Notes: generated from the sequence alone by a model not told the origin. 64,000 nt of DNA from Pelagibacterium limicola (GCF_015694405.1 NZ_JADQDB010000002.1:539963-603962), one strand, 5' to 3'; shown: positions 44,491 to 54,503, counted from the first letter of the stretch. A program made the numbers and translations.

Positions 44491-44562
44491 ATCATTTTCT
44501 CAAAGCGCTGAATCAATCTCTCAGCGCCCGGACTCACTTTCGCAAGAACGGACCCTAAGCCC

Positions 44563-45867
44563 ATGATCCCGCGCTATTCCCGCAAACAGATGGTCGATAT
44601 CTGGTCGCCCGAGACCAAGTTCAAGATCTGGTTCGAGATCGAGGCGCACGCCGCCACCGCGCAGGCCAGGCTCGGCGTCATCCCCGCCGACGCCACTGAG
44701 GTGGTCTGGGCGAAGGGCAAGGACGCGCAGTTCGATGTCGACCGGATCGATGAGATCGAGCGGGAAGTAAAACATGACGTCATCGCGTTCCTGACCCACC
44801 TCTCGGAAATCGTCGGCCCGGAAGCCCGTTTCGTGCATCAGGGCATGACCTCATCGGACGTGCTCGATACCACACTTTCCGTGCAACTTGCCCGCGCCTC
44901 CGACCTCCTAATTGCCGATATCGATGCCCTGCTCGCCGCGCTCAAGAAACGCGCCTATGAGCACAAGGACACCATAACAATCGGCCGCAGCCACGGCATT
45001 CACGCCGAGCCGACCACATTCGGGGTCAAGCTCGCGCAGGCCTATGCCGAATTTGCCCGCTGCCGGGAACGCCTCGTCAACGCCCGCAAGGAAATCGCCA
45101 CCTGTGCCATTTCGGGGGCCGTCGGGACCTTCGCGAATATCGATCCTTCGGTCGAGGAATATGTCGCCGAACAGATGGGTCTCGAAATCGAACCCGTCTC
45201 TACCCAGGTCATCCCCCGCGACCGTCACGCCATGTACTTTGCGACGCTGGGCGTCATCGCTTCGTCCATCGAACGGCTGGCAACCGAAATCCGCCATCTC
45301 CAGCGCACCGAGGTTCTGGAAGCCGAGGAGTTCTTCTCCAAGGGCCAGAAGGGTTCCTCCGCCATGCCGCACAAGCGCAATCCGGTGCTGACCGAAAACC
45401 TTACCGGACTCGCCCGCCTCGTGCGCGGCATGGTGATCCCGGCGCTCGAAAACGTCGCGCTCTGGCACGAACGTGACATCTCGCATTCTTCGGTCGAACG
45501 CATGATCGGCCCGGACGCCACTATCACTCTCGATTTCGCGTTGGCGCGCCTCACTAACGTCGTCGAGAACCTCGTCGTCTACCCCGAGAACATGAAGGCC
45601 AACATGGACAAGCTCGGCGGCCTGCACAACTCCCAGCGCTTCCTTCTGGCGCTTACACAGGCCGGCATGAGCCGCGAGGAAAGCTATTCGGCCGTCCAGC
45701 GCAACGCTATGAAGGTCTGGCGCGGCGAAGGCGCATTCCCCGATTTCCTGAAAGCCGACCCGGAAGTCTCAGCGAAACTTTCGGACGAGCAAATCGACGC
45801 CAGCTTCGACGATGGCTATCATCTCAAGCACGTCGATACGATCTTCAGGCGGGTTTTCGGGGAGTAA
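44563..45867 (+). CDS. purB: Adenylosuccinate lyase
   Basis: 434 residues. It cleaves SAICAR and adenylosuccinate in purine synthesis. Signature of the fumarase/aspartase superfamily: KGSSAMPHKRNPVLTEN near 260-276, TSSDVLDTTLSVQLA, and the histidine segment GRSHGIHAEPTTFG near 141. It follows rpe and is upstream of a small hydrolase/GNAT pair. A 7-base hairpin (44505-44527) precedes it without a T-run. Confidence 0.96.
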   Translation: MIPRYSRKQMVDIWSPETKFKIWFEIEAHAATAQARLGVIPADATEVVWAKGKDAQFDVDRIDEIEREVKHDVIAFLTHLSEIVGPEARFVHQGMTSSDVLDTTLSVQLARASDLLIADIDALLAALKKRAYEHKDTITIGRSHGIHAEPTTFGVKLAQAYAEFARCRERLVNARKEIATCAISGAVGTFANIDPSVEEYVAEQMGLEIEPVSTQVIPRDRHAMYFATLGVIASSIERLATEIRHLQRTEVLEAEEFFSKGQKGSSAMPHKRNPVLTENLTGLARLVRGMVIPALENVALWHERDISHSSVERMIGPDATITLDFALARLTNVVENLVVYPENMKANMDKLGGLHNSQRFLLALTQAGMSREESYSAVQRNAMKVWRGEGAFPDFLKADPEVSAKLSDEQIDASFDDGYHLKHVDTIFRRVFGE

Positions 45868-45927
45868 TCGGTTGATTTGCGTGTCGCTAACGCCAACATA
45901 GCGGTCCAACTCGACCAAAGGGTATTC

Positions 45928-46479
45928 ATGAAAACAGCCGATGCCGATATCCTCGTCGTACCGGGCCTTGGCCATTCTGGCCCCGGCCACTGGCAGCGGC
46001 GGTGGGTAGACAAGATCAGGACCGCCCGCTTTGTCGAACAGGACGAATGGGATGAACCGACTCTTGCGGGCTGGCTCGAAACGCTCGAGCGCGAAATCAT
46101 GATGGCGACACGCCCCGTGGTCCTTGTCGGCCACTCACTGGGTGTGCACGCCATTGTTGCCGCCAGCCAGATTCTGGCCGACACCAAGGTCAAGGCCGCG
46201 TTCCTCGTCGCCCCGCCCGACATCGATGAACATCCCGATGTGCCGAAGGCGACCGGCCCTTTCCGCGGCCTGCCCAACGATCCACTGAAATTTCCCTCGA
46301 TGACGGTCGCGTCCTCGAACGATCCTTACTGCTCCATCGAGCGCGCCGCCGAAATGGCCGCTTGCTGGGGCTCGGATTTTCACATCGCGGGCGATGCCGG
46401 TCACATCAACGCAGCATCCGGGCACGGCCCTTGGCCCGAAGGATTGCTGATGTTTACCCGGTTGATGGGCCGCATCTGA
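45928..46479 (+). CDS. RBBP9/YdeN-type alpha/beta hydrolase
   Basis: 183 residues from the ATG at 45928 (AAAGGG upstream). VVPGLGHSGPGHWQRRW at the start, VLVGHSLGVHAIVAA with the nucleophile serine near residue 72, the acid in SSNDPYCS near 131, and the catalytic histidine in DAGHINAASGHGPWP match this small serine hydrolase family. Substrate unknown. The stop shares one base with the next start (TGATG), so they are coupled. Confidence 0.88.
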   Translation: MKTADADILVVPGLGHSGPGHWQRRWVDKIRTARFVEQDEWDEPTLAGWLETLEREIMMATRPVVLVGHSLGVHAIVAASQILADTKVKAAFLVAPPDIDEHPDVPKATGPFRGLPNDPLKFPSMTVASSNDPYCSIERAAEMAACWGSDFHIAGDAGHINAASGHGPWPEGLLMFTRLMGRI

Positions 46480-46886
46480 TGGATGAGTACAAGTTTCAGG
46501 CCGAAACGCCCTCGGTCGAGGACTTCTGCCGCCTGCGTGAGATATGCGGCCTAAGCGCCAAAACCCGGGAAGCGGCAGAAAAAGGCCTGGCCAACACCTG
46601 GTATGGTGTGACTGTCAATCGCGATGGCCGAACAGTCGGCATGGGACGGATTATCGGCGACGGCGGCACCGCCTTCCAGATCGTCGACATCGCCGTTCAG
46701 CCAGACCATCAGGGCAAGGGTTTGGGCAAGAGGATCATGGCTGCGCTGGTCGAGCACCTTCGCGTCAACGCACCCGCTTCCGCCTATGTGAGCCTGATTG
46801 CTGACGGCGAGGCAAAGCACCTCTATGCCCAATTCGGCTTCAAGCCGGTGATGCCGGCCTCGATCGGAATGGCGATGCAGCTTTGA
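46479..46886 (+). CDS. GNAT family N-acetyltransferase
   Basis: 135 residues. Acetyl-CoA motif A is visible: VDIAVQPDHQGKGLGKRIMAAL near 70-92, with the following LIADGEAKHLYAQFGFKPV. One-domain GNAT, acceptor unknown. Coupled to the upstream hydrolase by a one-base overlap and followed by a bidirectional terminator. Confidence 0.88.
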   Translation: MDEYKFQAETPSVEDFCRLREICGLSAKTREAAEKGLANTWYGVTVNRDGRTVGMGRIIGDGGTAFQIVDIAVQPDHQGKGLGKRIMAALVEHLRVNAPASAYVSLIADGEAKHLYAQFGFKPVMPASIGMAMQL

Positions 46887-46887
46887 C

Positions 46888-46916
46888 AAAAAGCCCGGCG
46901 CAATGGCCGGGCTTTT
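46888..46916. terminator. Bidirectional intrinsic terminator
   Basis: GCCCGGC (46893-46899) pairs with GCCGGGC (46906-46912), flanked by A-run on the left and T-run on the right. It closes the GNAT gene and can also end the convergent zeta-subunit transcript. Confidence 0.85.
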
Positions 46917-46935
46917 CCGATCCTCAAATCCGCGT

Positions 46936-47262
46936 TCAGCCTTCCGCCAGAACCTCGGCCTTCGCTTGCGCGTCGAACTGGGCGATCTGGGCGCGAATAG
47001 CATCTTCGCCGATCGCCACGCCCTTGGCGTCAAAATCGGCCTTGACCTTGACCACAACGTCTTCCGGCCCCGCTTCCTTGAGATCGGTCGCTATCACTTC
47101 GGCCACATAATTGGCAATGGCATCGGCATCCGAGACGCCCATCTGCGCGCAGGCCCAGTGGGCCAGGTGCTTGTTGCGGCGCGCTTCGGCCTTGAAGCGC
47201 AGCCCGGCGTCATGGGCAAATTTGGCTTCTTCCGCCCTCTCGCGGTCGTCGAATGAAGACAT
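46936..47262 (-). CDS. F1F0-ATPase inhibitory subunit zeta (DUF1476)
   Basis: 108 residues. The complete family pattern is present: SSFDDRERAEEAKFAHDAGLRFKAEARRNKHLAHWA, read in segments, then AIANYVAEVIATDLKEAGPEDVV and the C-terminal acidic helix end. In Paracoccus the zeta protein inhibits ATP hydrolysis by the F1 motor. AGGACA precedes the ATG. It is divergent from purC, an arrangement I recall from Rhizobiales. Confidence 0.93.
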   Translation of the reverse strand: MSSFDDRERAEEAKFAHDAGLRFKAEARRNKHLAHWACAQMGVSDADAIANYVAEVIATDLKEAGPEDVVVKVKADFDAKGVAIGEDAIRAQIAQFDAQAKAEVLAEG

Positions 47263-47500
47263 TGTCCTGTCCCTCGGTCTCGATTTGTCGTTGGCAATCC
47301 AGATAGGCTGTTCGCGCCGGCAAATCAACGGGTTCGCACGTCGCAGGCCGGCGCCCCGTCGCGGGTAGACCACAATTTAGCAGAATCGCTGTATCAATGG
47401 AAAAGGGCTTGCATTGGAGACGCAAAAAGGCGCATGAGTGCGCGCAAATTTTGACGGCCTCCGCGGTCCGATCTTTTCCGAACATCAACAGGCAGGTGAA

Positions 47501-48265
47501 ATGAACCGTCGCCGCAAGATTTACGAAGGCAAGGCCAAGGTCCTTTACGAAGGCCCCGAGCCCGGAACCCTGATCCAGCACTTCAAGGACGATGCCACGG
47601 CCGGCAACGGCGCCAAGCACGAAGTGATCGACGGCAAGGGCGTGCTGAATAACCGGATTTCGGAATACATCTTCACCAAGCTCAACCAGCTCGGCATACC
47701 CACGCACTTTGTGCGCCGCATAAACATGCGTGAGCAGCTTATTCGCGAAGTCGAGATCATTCCCATTGAAGTGGTGGTCCGCAACGTTGCCGCAGGATCG
47801 CTGTGCAAGCGGCTGGGCCTTGAGTCGGGCACCCAGCTCCCCCGTTCGATTATTGAGTTCTACTACAAGGACGACGCCCTGAATGACCCGATGGTCTCCG
47901 AGGAGCACATCACGGCGTTCGGTTGGGCTACGCCGCAGGAACTCGACGACATCATGGCGCTGGCCGTGCGCGTCAACGATTTCCTCACGGGCCTGTTCAT
48001 GGGGGTCGGCATCCAGCTTGTCGATTTCAAGATCGAATGCGGGCGTCTCTACGAGGGCGACCTGATGCGGATTGTCCTCGCTGACGAAATTTCTCCGGAC
48101 AATTGCCGTCTGTGGGACATCAAGACCCGGAACAAGCTTGACAAGGACCGATTCCGCGAAGATTTGGGTGGCCTTGTCGACGCCTACCGTGAAGTCGCGC
48201 AGCGCCTCGGCATTCTTGTCGAGACCGATAACGCGCTGACCACCGGACCGCGTCTGGTTCAGTGA
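47501..48265 (+). CDS. purC: Phosphoribosylaminoimidazole-succinocarboxamide synthase
   Basis: 254 residues from the ATG at 47501 (AGGTGA upstream). It joins aspartate to CAIR to give SAICAR, the substrate of purB. Motifs: [58 protein letters not shown] and [12 protein letters not shown]. It is followed by purS after 14 bases. Confidence 0.96.
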   Translation: MNRRRKIYEGKAKVLYEGPEPGTLIQHFKDDATAGNGAKHEVIDGKGVLNNRISEYIFTKLNQLGIPTHFVRRINMREQLIREVEIIPIEVVVRNVAAGSLCKRLGLESGTQLPRSIIEFYYKDDALNDPMVSEEHITAFGWATPQELDDIMALAVRVNDFLTGLFMGVGIQLVDFKIECGRLYEGDLMRIVLADEISPDNCRLWDIKTRNKLDKDRFREDLGGLVDAYREVAQRLGILVETDNALTTGPRLVQ

Positions 48266-48279
48266 CCCTGGGAAATTTG

Positions 48280-48522
48280 ATGAAGGCACGTGTGATCGTC
48301 ACCCTGAAGAACGGCGTCCTTGACCCCCAAGGCAAGGCCATCGAGGGCTCGCTGGCCAGTCTCGGATTTGCCGGTGTCGACTCGGTTCGGCAAGGCAAGG
48401 TCTTCGATGTGGAACTTTCCACCGCCGACGCGGTTTCCGCTAAGAAGGAGCTTGAAAGCATCTGCGAAAAGCTCCTCGCCAACACGGTGATCGAAAACTA
48501 CGCGGTAGAGATTATCGGTTAA
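48280..48522 (+). CDS. purS: Phosphoribosylformylglycinamidine synthase subunit PurS
   Basis: 80 residues from the ATG at 48280; a GTG 18 bases upstream is less likely. The small bridging subunit of the PurSQL complex: KARVIVTLKNGVLDPQGKAIEGSL, GVDSVRQGKVFDVEL and LLANTVIENYAVEI. It should pair with purQ and purL, but here about 1.5 kb of other DNA separates them. Confidence 0.95.
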   Translation: MKARVIVTLKNGVLDPQGKAIEGSLASLGFAGVDSVRQGKVFDVELSTADAVSAKKELESICEKLLANTVIENYAVEIIG

Positions 48523-48585
48523 CCTCTAAAATTTAGATTGAATGCCACGCAATCGTATTGGCGCGGCAGTATGGAGTTATGCCCA

Positions 48586-48669
48586 ATGCTCAAGACAGCC
48601 TCTCTGTCGTTGATGTTCTTTGCAGCCCTCGGCCTGATGGTTGTGGCCTATGCCAGCGTCCCGGTCTGA
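48586..48669 (+). CDS. Possible 27-residue hydrophobic small protein
   Basis: ATG at 48586 to TGA at 48669, GGAG nine bases before the start. The peptide is one membrane-like helix (LSLMFFAALGLMVVAYA) with a lysine near the start and a short tail. It lies between purS and a strong terminator, so it would be the last gene of the purC-purS transcript. It is too short to assign a family. Confidence 0.45.
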   Translation: MLKTASLSLMFFAALGLMVVAYASVPV

Positions 48670-48705
48670 GCCCCACACCCCGTTTTCGGGCTAGCCCCGA
48701 ACGCA

Positions 48706-48733
48706 AGCCGGATGGGAGACCATCCGGCTTTTT
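48706..48733 (+). terminator. Strong intrinsic terminator
   Basis: AGCCGGATGG (48706-48715), loop GAGA, CCATCCGGCT (48720-48729), then TTTT. It ends the purC-purS transcript and separates it from the downstream acyltransferase. Confidence 0.9.
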
Positions 48734-48801
48734 CGTGTCCAAGTGAGCATTGTGTTGACCTTTTGCGGCTAACATTCGCGCCGAACGGAGGGGGACACAT
48801 A

Positions 48802-49887
48802 ATGAGCGGGCACACAACCACACGGCACGAATGGGTGGATGTCGCAAAGGGGATTTCCATCATTCTCGTTGTGATGATGCACGCGACCTTCGGCGTGGGC
48901 GAAGCGACCGGTGAAGTCGGCTTCATGCATTACGCACTCGCCTTTGCCTCCCCCTTCCGAATGCCCGAATTCTTTATGATCTCCGGGCTCTTTCTCGGCC
49001 TCGTCATTTCCCGCCCCTGGATGCATTACGCTGACCGGCGCATCGTCCACTATCTCTATTTCTATGCGCTTTGGGCGGTGATCCTGATCCTCTTCAAGCA
49101 TCTGATCGTAGATCGCGACCCCGGCGGAACGCTTAGCCTTCTCGCAAGCGCGATCTATGAACCCTATTCCATCCTGTGGTTTATTTACGCGCTCGGTGTT
49201 TTCAGCTTGATTGCCAAACTGCTTTACCTGGTTAAAGCCCCGCATATAGCGGTGTTCATCGCTGCCGCCGTATTGTCTATCGCACCCTTTGAGACGCCGG
49301 TTCCGATCATCAACTACACCGCGCACTATTTCGTCTATTTCTATGCGGGCTATGCCTTTGCGCCGTATATTTTCCAATTCGCAAAAGGCGTGCGTACCAA
49401 CGCCGCCTTTGCGTGGGTGGCCCTGTTCGCCTGGGCGCTGGCCAATGGCGCGCTGGTCTTCTTTCCCGGCCACGCCGTCGCTTATGGGCACATCGTGACC
49501 GGAATCGCCCACATACCCGGCGCCACGTTTGCCCTTGCGCTGGCTGGAGCAATGGCCATCTGTGCCCTGGCCGTATTGGTCGCGAACCTCAAGGCCTTCG
49601 CCTGGCTGCGCTGGATCGGCGCCCATTCGATCGTGATATATCTGAGCTTCGTCATCCCGATGGGCATATTTCGGACGCTGTTGCTGGCCGTGATGCCGGA
49701 TCTCGATGCCGGGCTGGCAAGTCTTGCAACGCTGGTGGTCGCGATCCTCTCGCCCATCGTTCTCTACTGGGTCATCGGCAAAGTCGGCTTTGGAAAATTC
49801 CTCTTTGAGCGTCCGTCCTGGGCCTGCCTTCCCGGCGTACCGGGTAGCCGTTGGGGCGTTGCGCCCAAGCCCGCGCCGGCTGAATAA
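48802..49887 (+). CDS. Acyltransferase family 3 membrane protein
   Basis: 361 residues from the ATG at 48802, which has GGAGGGGG upstream. About ten spans. The N-terminal segment HEWVDVAKGISIILVVMMHATFG is the family opening with the catalytic histidine, and FRMPEFFMISGLFLG follows. These proteins O-acylate sugars or surface polymers at the inner membrane. The acceptor is unknown. It stands between purS and purQ with its own strong ribosome site and terminators on both sides, so it is an independent transcription unit inside the purine cluster. Confidence 0.9.
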   Translation: MSGHTTTRHEWVDVAKGISIILVVMMHATFGVGEATGEVGFMHYALAFASPFRMPEFFMISGLFLGLVISRPWMHYADRRIVHYLYFYALWAVILILFKHLIVDRDPGGTLSLLASAIYEPYSILWFIYALGVFSLIAKLLYLVKAPHIAVFIAAAVLSIAPFETPVPIINYTAHYFVYFYAGYAFAPYIFQFAKGVRTNAAFAWVALFAWALANGALVFFPGHAVAYGHIVTGIAHIPGATFALALAGAMAICALAVLVANLKAFAWLRWIGAHSIVIYLSFVIPMGIFRTLLLAVMPDLDAGLASLATLVVAILSPIVLYWVIGKVGFGKFLFERPSWACLPGVPGSRWGVAPKPAPAE

Positions 49888-49908
49888 GCCGAGTTTGAGA
49901 CGCATTTC

Positions 49909-49947
49909 GGGGATTCGGCCAGTCCGCGCCGAATCCCCTTGCTTTTT
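49909..49947 (+). terminator. Intrinsic terminator
   Basis: GGGGATTCGGC (49909-49919) pairs with GCCGAATCCCC (49928-49938), then TTGCTTTTT. It closes the acyltransferase gene before purQ. Confidence 0.88.
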
Positions 49948-50009
49948 GCAGCCAGAATCCCGAAAAGGCGCGCATCCGGCACCCATTTTCTCGAAGAGAG
50001 ACCCGCGTG

Positions 50010-50669
50010 ATGAAATCCGCTGTTGTCGTCTTTCCCGGCCTCAATCGCGAACGTGACATGGTCACGGCGCTTGAAAAGATCGGCGGCACACCCCCTGCGG
50101 TCGTCTGGCACAAGGACACCGATCTGCCCGATGTCGACCTGATCGTCATCCCCGGCGGCTTTTCCTATGGGGACTATCTCCGCGCTGGCGCCATCGCCGC
50201 GCGCTCACCCATGATGGACATCATCCGCGACCGCGCCGAAAAGGGCGTCAAGGTACTGGGAGTTTGCAACGGTTTCCAGATTCTGACCGAAGCCGGGCTC
50301 CTGCCTGGCGTCCTGATGCGCAATGCCTCGCTCAAGTTCGTCTGCCGCGAGGTCAAGCTCAAGATCGCCAATGCCGACACTGCCTTCACCGGTAGATATT
50401 CCGATGGTCAGGTCATCCGCTGCCCCGTTGCGCATCACGACGGCAACTATTTCGCCGAAACCGATACGCTGAAGTCCATCGAGGACAATGGCCAGGTCGT
50501 CTTCCGCTATGCCGAGGGCAGCAACCCCAACGGTTCGCTCAATGACATAGCCGGCATCACCAATGCCAAGGGCAACGTTCTCGGCATGATGCCCCACCCC
50601 GAGAACCTCATCGAGCCCGAACACGGCGGTGAGGACGGACGCGCTCTTTTTGCGGGACTTTTGAACTAG
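50010..50669 (+). CDS. purQ: Phosphoribosylformylglycinamidine synthase subunit PurQ
   Basis: 219 residues from the ATG at 50010 (an adjacent GTG is possible). Glutaminase subunit: PGLNRERDM at the start, [41 protein letters not shown] with the catalytic cysteine near residue 86, and [15 protein letters not shown] with the His/Glu pair. purL begins at the very next base after its stop, so the two are co-translated. Confidence 0.96.
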   Translation: MKSAVVVFPGLNRERDMVTALEKIGGTPPAVVWHKDTDLPDVDLIVIPGGFSYGDYLRAGAIAARSPMMDIIRDRAEKGVKVLGVCNGFQILTEAGLLPGVLMRNASLKFVCREVKLKIANADTAFTGRYSDGQVIRCPVAHHDGNYFAETDTLKSIEDNGQVVFRYAEGSNPNGSLNDIAGITNAKGNVLGMMPHPENLIEPEHGGEDGRALFAGLLN

Positions 50670-52898
50670 ATGACCCTGCGCAACGACATCGAAATCACCC
50701 CCGAACTGGTCGCCAATCACGGGCTCAAGCCCGACGAATACCAGAAGATCCTCGATCTCATCGGGCGCGAGCCGACGTTCACCGAGCTTGGCATCTTCTC
50801 GGCGATGTGGAACGAGCATTGCTCCTACAAGAGCTCCAAGAAATGGTTGCGCACGCTCCCCACTTCCGGGCCGCGCGTCATCCAGGGGCCCGGCGAGAAC
50901 GCCGGCGTCGTCGATATCGGCGATGGGCAGGCCATCGTCTTCAAGATGGAATCGCACAACCACCCGAGCTTCATCGAGCCCTATCAAGGCGCGGCGACGG
51001 GCGTGGGCGGTATCTTGCGTGACGTCTTCACCATGGGCGCGCGTCCCGTGGCGGTGATGAACGCCTTGCGTTTCGGCGAGCCCGAAAACGAAAAGACAAA
51101 GCATCTCGTTTCCGGCGTTGTCGCCGGCGTGGGCGGTTACGGCAATTCCTTCGGTGTCCCGACCGTAGGCGGTGAGGTGCAGTTCGACCGCCGCTACAAC
51201 GGCAATATCCTGGTCAACGCCTTCGCCGCGGGCCTCGCGGACACAGACAAGATTTTCTATTCCAAGGCGGAGGGTGTGGGCCTGCCGGTCGTATATCTCG
51301 GCGCCAAGACCGGCCGCGATGGCGTTGGCGGTGCGACGATGGCGTCGGCTGAGTTTGGCGACGACATCGAGGAAAAGCGCCCCACCGTGCAGGTTGGCGA
51401 CCCATTCACCGAAAAGCGCTTGCTCGAAGCCTGCCTTGAACTGATGGCCACCGGAGCTGTGATCGCCATCCAGGATATGGGCGCGGCGGGCCTGACCTGC
51501 TCGGCGGTGGAAATGGGCGCCAAGGGCGATCTCGGCATCGAACTCGATCTCGACAAGGTGCCGGTGCGCGAAGAGCGCATGACGGCCTATGAGATGATGC
51601 TCTCAGAATCCCAAGAACGCATGCTCATGGTGCTGCATCCTGAAAAGGAAGCGGAAGCCCGTGCGGTATTCGAGAAATGGGAGCTCGATTTCGCCACCGT
51701 TGGCAAGACCACCGACGATCTGCGATTCCGCGTGCTGTTTCAGGGCGAGGAAGTCGCGAACCTCCCGATCAAGGAACTGGGCGACGAGGCTCCCGAATAT
51801 GACCGTCCCTGGATCGAACCCGCAAAGCCGGAACCGCTCGGCGAAGTGCCGCAAATGGATGTGGCAGACGCCGTTCTCGGCCTGCTCAACTCGGCCAATC
51901 ATTCGTCGCGCCGCTGGGTTTACGAACAATACGATACGCTCATCCAGGGCAATTCGCTCCAGACCCCTGGCGGCGATGCCGGCGTGATCCGTATTGATGG
52001 CCACCCGACCAAAGCCCTGGCCTTCTCATCCGACGTCAACCCGCGCTATTGCGAAGCCGATCCGCTCGAAGGCGGCAAGCAGGCTGTGGCCGAATGCTGG
52101 CGGAATATCATCTCGACCGGCGCGGAACCTCTGGCCGCCACCGACAACCTCAATTTCGGCAACCCCGAACGCCCCGAGATCATGGGGCAGATCGTCATGG
52201 CGATCAAAGGGATTGGCGAAGCCTGCCGCGCGCTCGACTTCCCTATCGTTTCGGGCAATGTCTCGCTCTACAACGAAACCAATGGCCGCGGTATCCTCCC
52301 GACCCCGACCATCGCCGGTGTCGGGTTGATCGAGGATCGCACCAAGACCGCGCGCAATGCCTTTGCCGCCGAAGGTCAGCCGATCCTGCTGGTCGGCGCG
52401 CCCGCCGTCTGGGGTTCCCATATGGGCCAGTCGGCCTATCTGCGCGATATCTTCGGACGTCATGAAGGCGCGGCCCCTGCCGTCGATCTCGAGCACGAGA
52501 AAAAAACGGGGCATTTCGTCCTGAGCCTTATCCGACAAGGTGTCGCCACCGCAGTCCACGACCTTTCTGACGGAGGCCTGGCGCTTGGGCTTGCCGAAAT
52601 GGCGATCCGGGGCGGAATCGGGGCCACCGTCAACCAACTCAACGAGATCGATCCGATCCCGACCTTCTTCGGGGAGGACCAGGGTCGCTATCTCGTCACC
52701 GTCAATCTCGACCCTCAGGGAGAGGAGATGCTTGCACTCTGGAAGCGGGCCGGCGAACTCGGTCTTTTCGCGCCCTGGATCGGCTCGACAGGCGGCAACA
52801 CCTTGAAGCTGGGCGATGCGCGCGCCATATCGATCGAACAGTTGAGAGATGCCTATGAGGGCTGGTTCCCCGGCTTCATGGGAAGTACAATCTCCTGA
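50670..52898 (+). CDS. purL: Phosphoribosylformylglycinamidine synthase subunit PurL
   Basis: 742 residues, the short PurL that works with separate PurS and PurQ. It makes FGAM from FGAR with ATP. Motifs: [46 protein letters not shown] read in parts, [31 protein letters not shown] and [16 protein letters not shown]. It is followed by bolA after 23 bases. Confidence 0.97.
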   Translation: MTLRNDIEITPELVANHGLKPDEYQKILDLIGREPTFTELGIFSAMWNEHCSYKSSKKWLRTLPTSGPRVIQGPGENAGVVDIGDGQAIVFKMESHNHPSFIEPYQGAATGVGGILRDVFTMGARPVAVMNALRFGEPENEKTKHLVSGVVAGVGGYGNSFGVPTVGGEVQFDRRYNGNILVNAFAAGLADTDKIFYSKAEGVGLPVVYLGAKTGRDGVGGATMASAEFGDDIEEKRPTVQVGDPFTEKRLLEACLELMATGAVIAIQDMGAAGLTCSAVEMGAKGDLGIELDLDKVPVREERMTAYEMMLSESQERMLMVLHPEKEAEARAVFEKWELDFATVGKTTDDLRFRVLFQGEEVANLPIKELGDEAPEYDRPWIEPAKPEPLGEVPQMDVADAVLGLLNSANHSSRRWVYEQYDTLIQGNSLQTPGGDAGVIRIDGHPTKALAFSSDVNPRYCEADPLEGGKQAVAECWRNIISTGAEPLAATDNLNFGNPERPEIMGQIVMAIKGIGEACRALDFPIVSGNVSLYNETNGRGILPTPTIAGVGLIEDRTKTARNAFAAEGQPILLVGAPAVWGSHMGQSAYLRDIFGRHEGAAPAVDLEHEKKTGHFVLSLIRQGVATAVHDLSDGGLALGLAEMAIRGGIGATVNQLNEIDPIPTFFGEDQGRYLVTVNLDPQGEEMLALWKRAGELGLFAPWIGSTGGNTLKLGDARAISIEQLRDAYEGWFPGFMGSTIS

Positions 52899-52921
52899 GT
52901 TCAACGATATGGGAGCCTCAC

Positions 52922-53155
52922 ATGCCAATGGATGCAGCCGAAATCGAGAGCCTTATCAAACAGGCCCTGCCCGATGCCAAGGTTGACATCCGCGATCTGG
53001 CCGGAGACGGCGACCACTACGCCGCCACCGTCGTATCCGAAGCCTTCCGCGGCAAATCCCGCGTCCAGCAGCACCAGCTCGTCTATCAGGCCCTGAAGGG
53101 CAATATGGGCGGCGAATTGCACGCCCTGGCGCTGACGACCACGGCGCCGGACTGA
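52922..53155 (+). CDS. BolA-family iron-sulfur metabolism protein
   Basis: 77 residues. The BolA fold with DLAGDGDHYAATVVSEAFRGKSRVQQHQLVYQAL read in parts; the IbaG-like signature FRGKSRVQQHQLVY is present with the conserved histidine. BolA proteins bridge [2Fe-2S] clusters with monothiol glutaredoxins; a grxD gene lies 1 kb downstream, fitting a partner pair. It is co-transcribed with purL and the following small gene (15 bases). Confidence 0.93.
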   Translation: MPMDAAEIESLIKQALPDAKVDIRDLAGDGDHYAATVVSEAFRGKSRVQQHQLVYQALKGNMGGELHALALTTTAPD

Positions 53156-53170
53156 CGGGCCAGCACAAGA

Positions 53171-53485
53171 ATGTCCCTTCGCGATAGCCTCGATCTCTTA
53201 AAGGCGGTCAATCCCGAAGGCGGACAGGCCGTTCTCGAACACGAAATCATGGCCGAACGCGCCTCCTCGCTCAATGCAGCCGAGGCCAAGGTGGCAAAGA
53301 CAATGGACGCGCTGCGCGCCGCCGGTCCCGATGACAATGCGGATGCGCTATCGAATGCCCGCGAAGCCGTATGGGCCTACTTCGTGCAGCGCGAACTCAT
53401 CGGTTTCAAGCGTCATCACGACGTCATCACGGCATTCGGCATTCCGCGTGAGGTGCTGAATGGATTAGGCGTGATGCGGCGCTGA
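53171..53485 (+). CDS. Conserved hypothetical protein (DUF6665-like)
   Basis: 104 residues, helical, charged, no membrane span. Segments GGQAVLEHEIMAERASSLNAAE and REAVWAYFVQRELIGFKRHHDVI, read in parts, match the small protein I know from Rhizobiales between bolA and grxD. Function unknown. The DUF number is from memory. Confidence 0.75.
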   Translation: MSLRDSLDLLKAVNPEGGQAVLEHEIMAERASSLNAAEAKVAKTMDALRAAGPDDNADALSNAREAVWAYFVQRELIGFKRHHDVITAFGIPREVLNGLGVMRR

Positions 53486-53597
53486 TGATACGCGCTGAGT
53501 TTGCATCTCTGAGTTCCTCCGGTAGCCTGCCCCACGACAGCATTCGCAGCGCTACCTACCGCCGCGACACTCCGTACCAACTGAGGCTCTCCACCTA

Positions 53598-54083
53598 ATG
53601 ACCAACGCTGCCTTCACAATCCGCCCTTTCCGGGACTCGGATGCGGACGCGTTGTGCAGGCTGCATGTTGCGGCAATTCTAGCGACCTCTGACGAGCATT
53701 ATACCGAGCTACAGCGAAAAAGTTGGGCCTCCGGCAAAAAACCTGAGTCCTACATCCGCATTGCTCGAGAGGAGGAGACTTACCTCGTTGCCGTTGACGC
53801 GAACGATCAGCCGTTAGGCTTCTGCAGCTTTGCCGACGCCGAAATCAAGGGGCTTTATGTCAGGCCCGCCGCACAGCGGCGCGGCATCGGCACAGCATTG
53901 ATGCGCCGAGCAGAGGCGGCACTTATAAGGCAGGGCGCCACGGAAATCGTGGTTCATTCTGGCCTGCCCGCTGTGAGCTTTTACCAAGCCTGCGGCTACG
54001 CGGTCGTCTCGCGATCCCTGCACCGAACGCATGACGGCGAAGAGCTGCAAACAGTACGCCTCGGGAAGCACATCAGCGAGTGA
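53598..54083 (+). CDS. GNAT family N-acetyltransferase
   Basis: 161 residues. Motif A: LYVRPAAQRRGIGTALMRRAEAAL near 90-112. Early IRPFRDSDADALCRLHVAAI and the late YQACGYAVVSRSL are typical of the YafP-like branch. It sits between the DUF6665-like gene and grxD, an interruption of an otherwise conserved series, and has no evident functional tie to it. Confidence 0.88.
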   Translation: MTNAAFTIRPFRDSDADALCRLHVAAILATSDEHYTELQRKSWASGKKPESYIRIAREEETYLVAVDANDQPLGFCSFADAEIKGLYVRPAAQRRGIGTALMRRAEAALIRQGATEIVVHSGLPAVSFYQACGYAVVSRSLHRTHDGEELQTVRLGKHISE

Positions 54084-54167
54084 TCTCGACATCGCTGTCT
54101 CGATCCCCTATCTAACGGCTTAAAGTACTACCCTGCCCCCACATCCGGGCACGAAAGGATAACACCC

Positions 54168-54503
54168 ATGAGCGACATCAACGCTTTCATCGACGAGCAG
54201 ATCAAGTCCAATGACGTGATGCTGTTCATGAAGGGCACGCCGGATTTCCCCCAGTGCGGGTTCTCCGGGCAGGTTGTCCAGATTCTCAACTATCTCGGCG
54301 TCGAATACGGCAGCGCCGACGTGCTCTCCAATCCTGAACTGCGCGACGGCATCAAGGTCTATTCCAACTGGCCGACCATTCCCCAGCTCTACGTCAAGGG
54401 CGAGTTCGTCGGCGGGTGCGATATCGTGCGTGAGATGTTCCAGCAGGGCGAGCTGCAGACCCATCTCGAAGGTGCGGGGATCGCGGTCAAGCAAAGCGCC
54501 TGA
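54168..54503 (+). CDS. grxD: Monothiol glutaredoxin Grx4/GrxD type
   Basis: 111 residues. The CGFS active site is present ([19 protein letters not shown] near 22-40), followed by [23 protein letters not shown]. It binds a bridging [2Fe-2S] cluster with glutathione and works with BolA proteins, one of which is encoded upstream. The intrinsic terminator directly downstream ends the transcript. Confidence 0.95.
   Translation: MSDINAFIDEQIKSNDVMLFMKGTPDFPQCGFSGQVVQILNYLGVEYGSADVLSNPELRDGIKVYSNWPTIPQLYVKGEFVGGCDIVREMFQQGELQTHLEGAGIAVKQSA

Noticed and set aside
44505..44527. Hairpin GCGCTGA/TCAGCGC just before purB
   Set aside because: Only seven bases and no T-run; no leader peptide or attenuator logic is visible.
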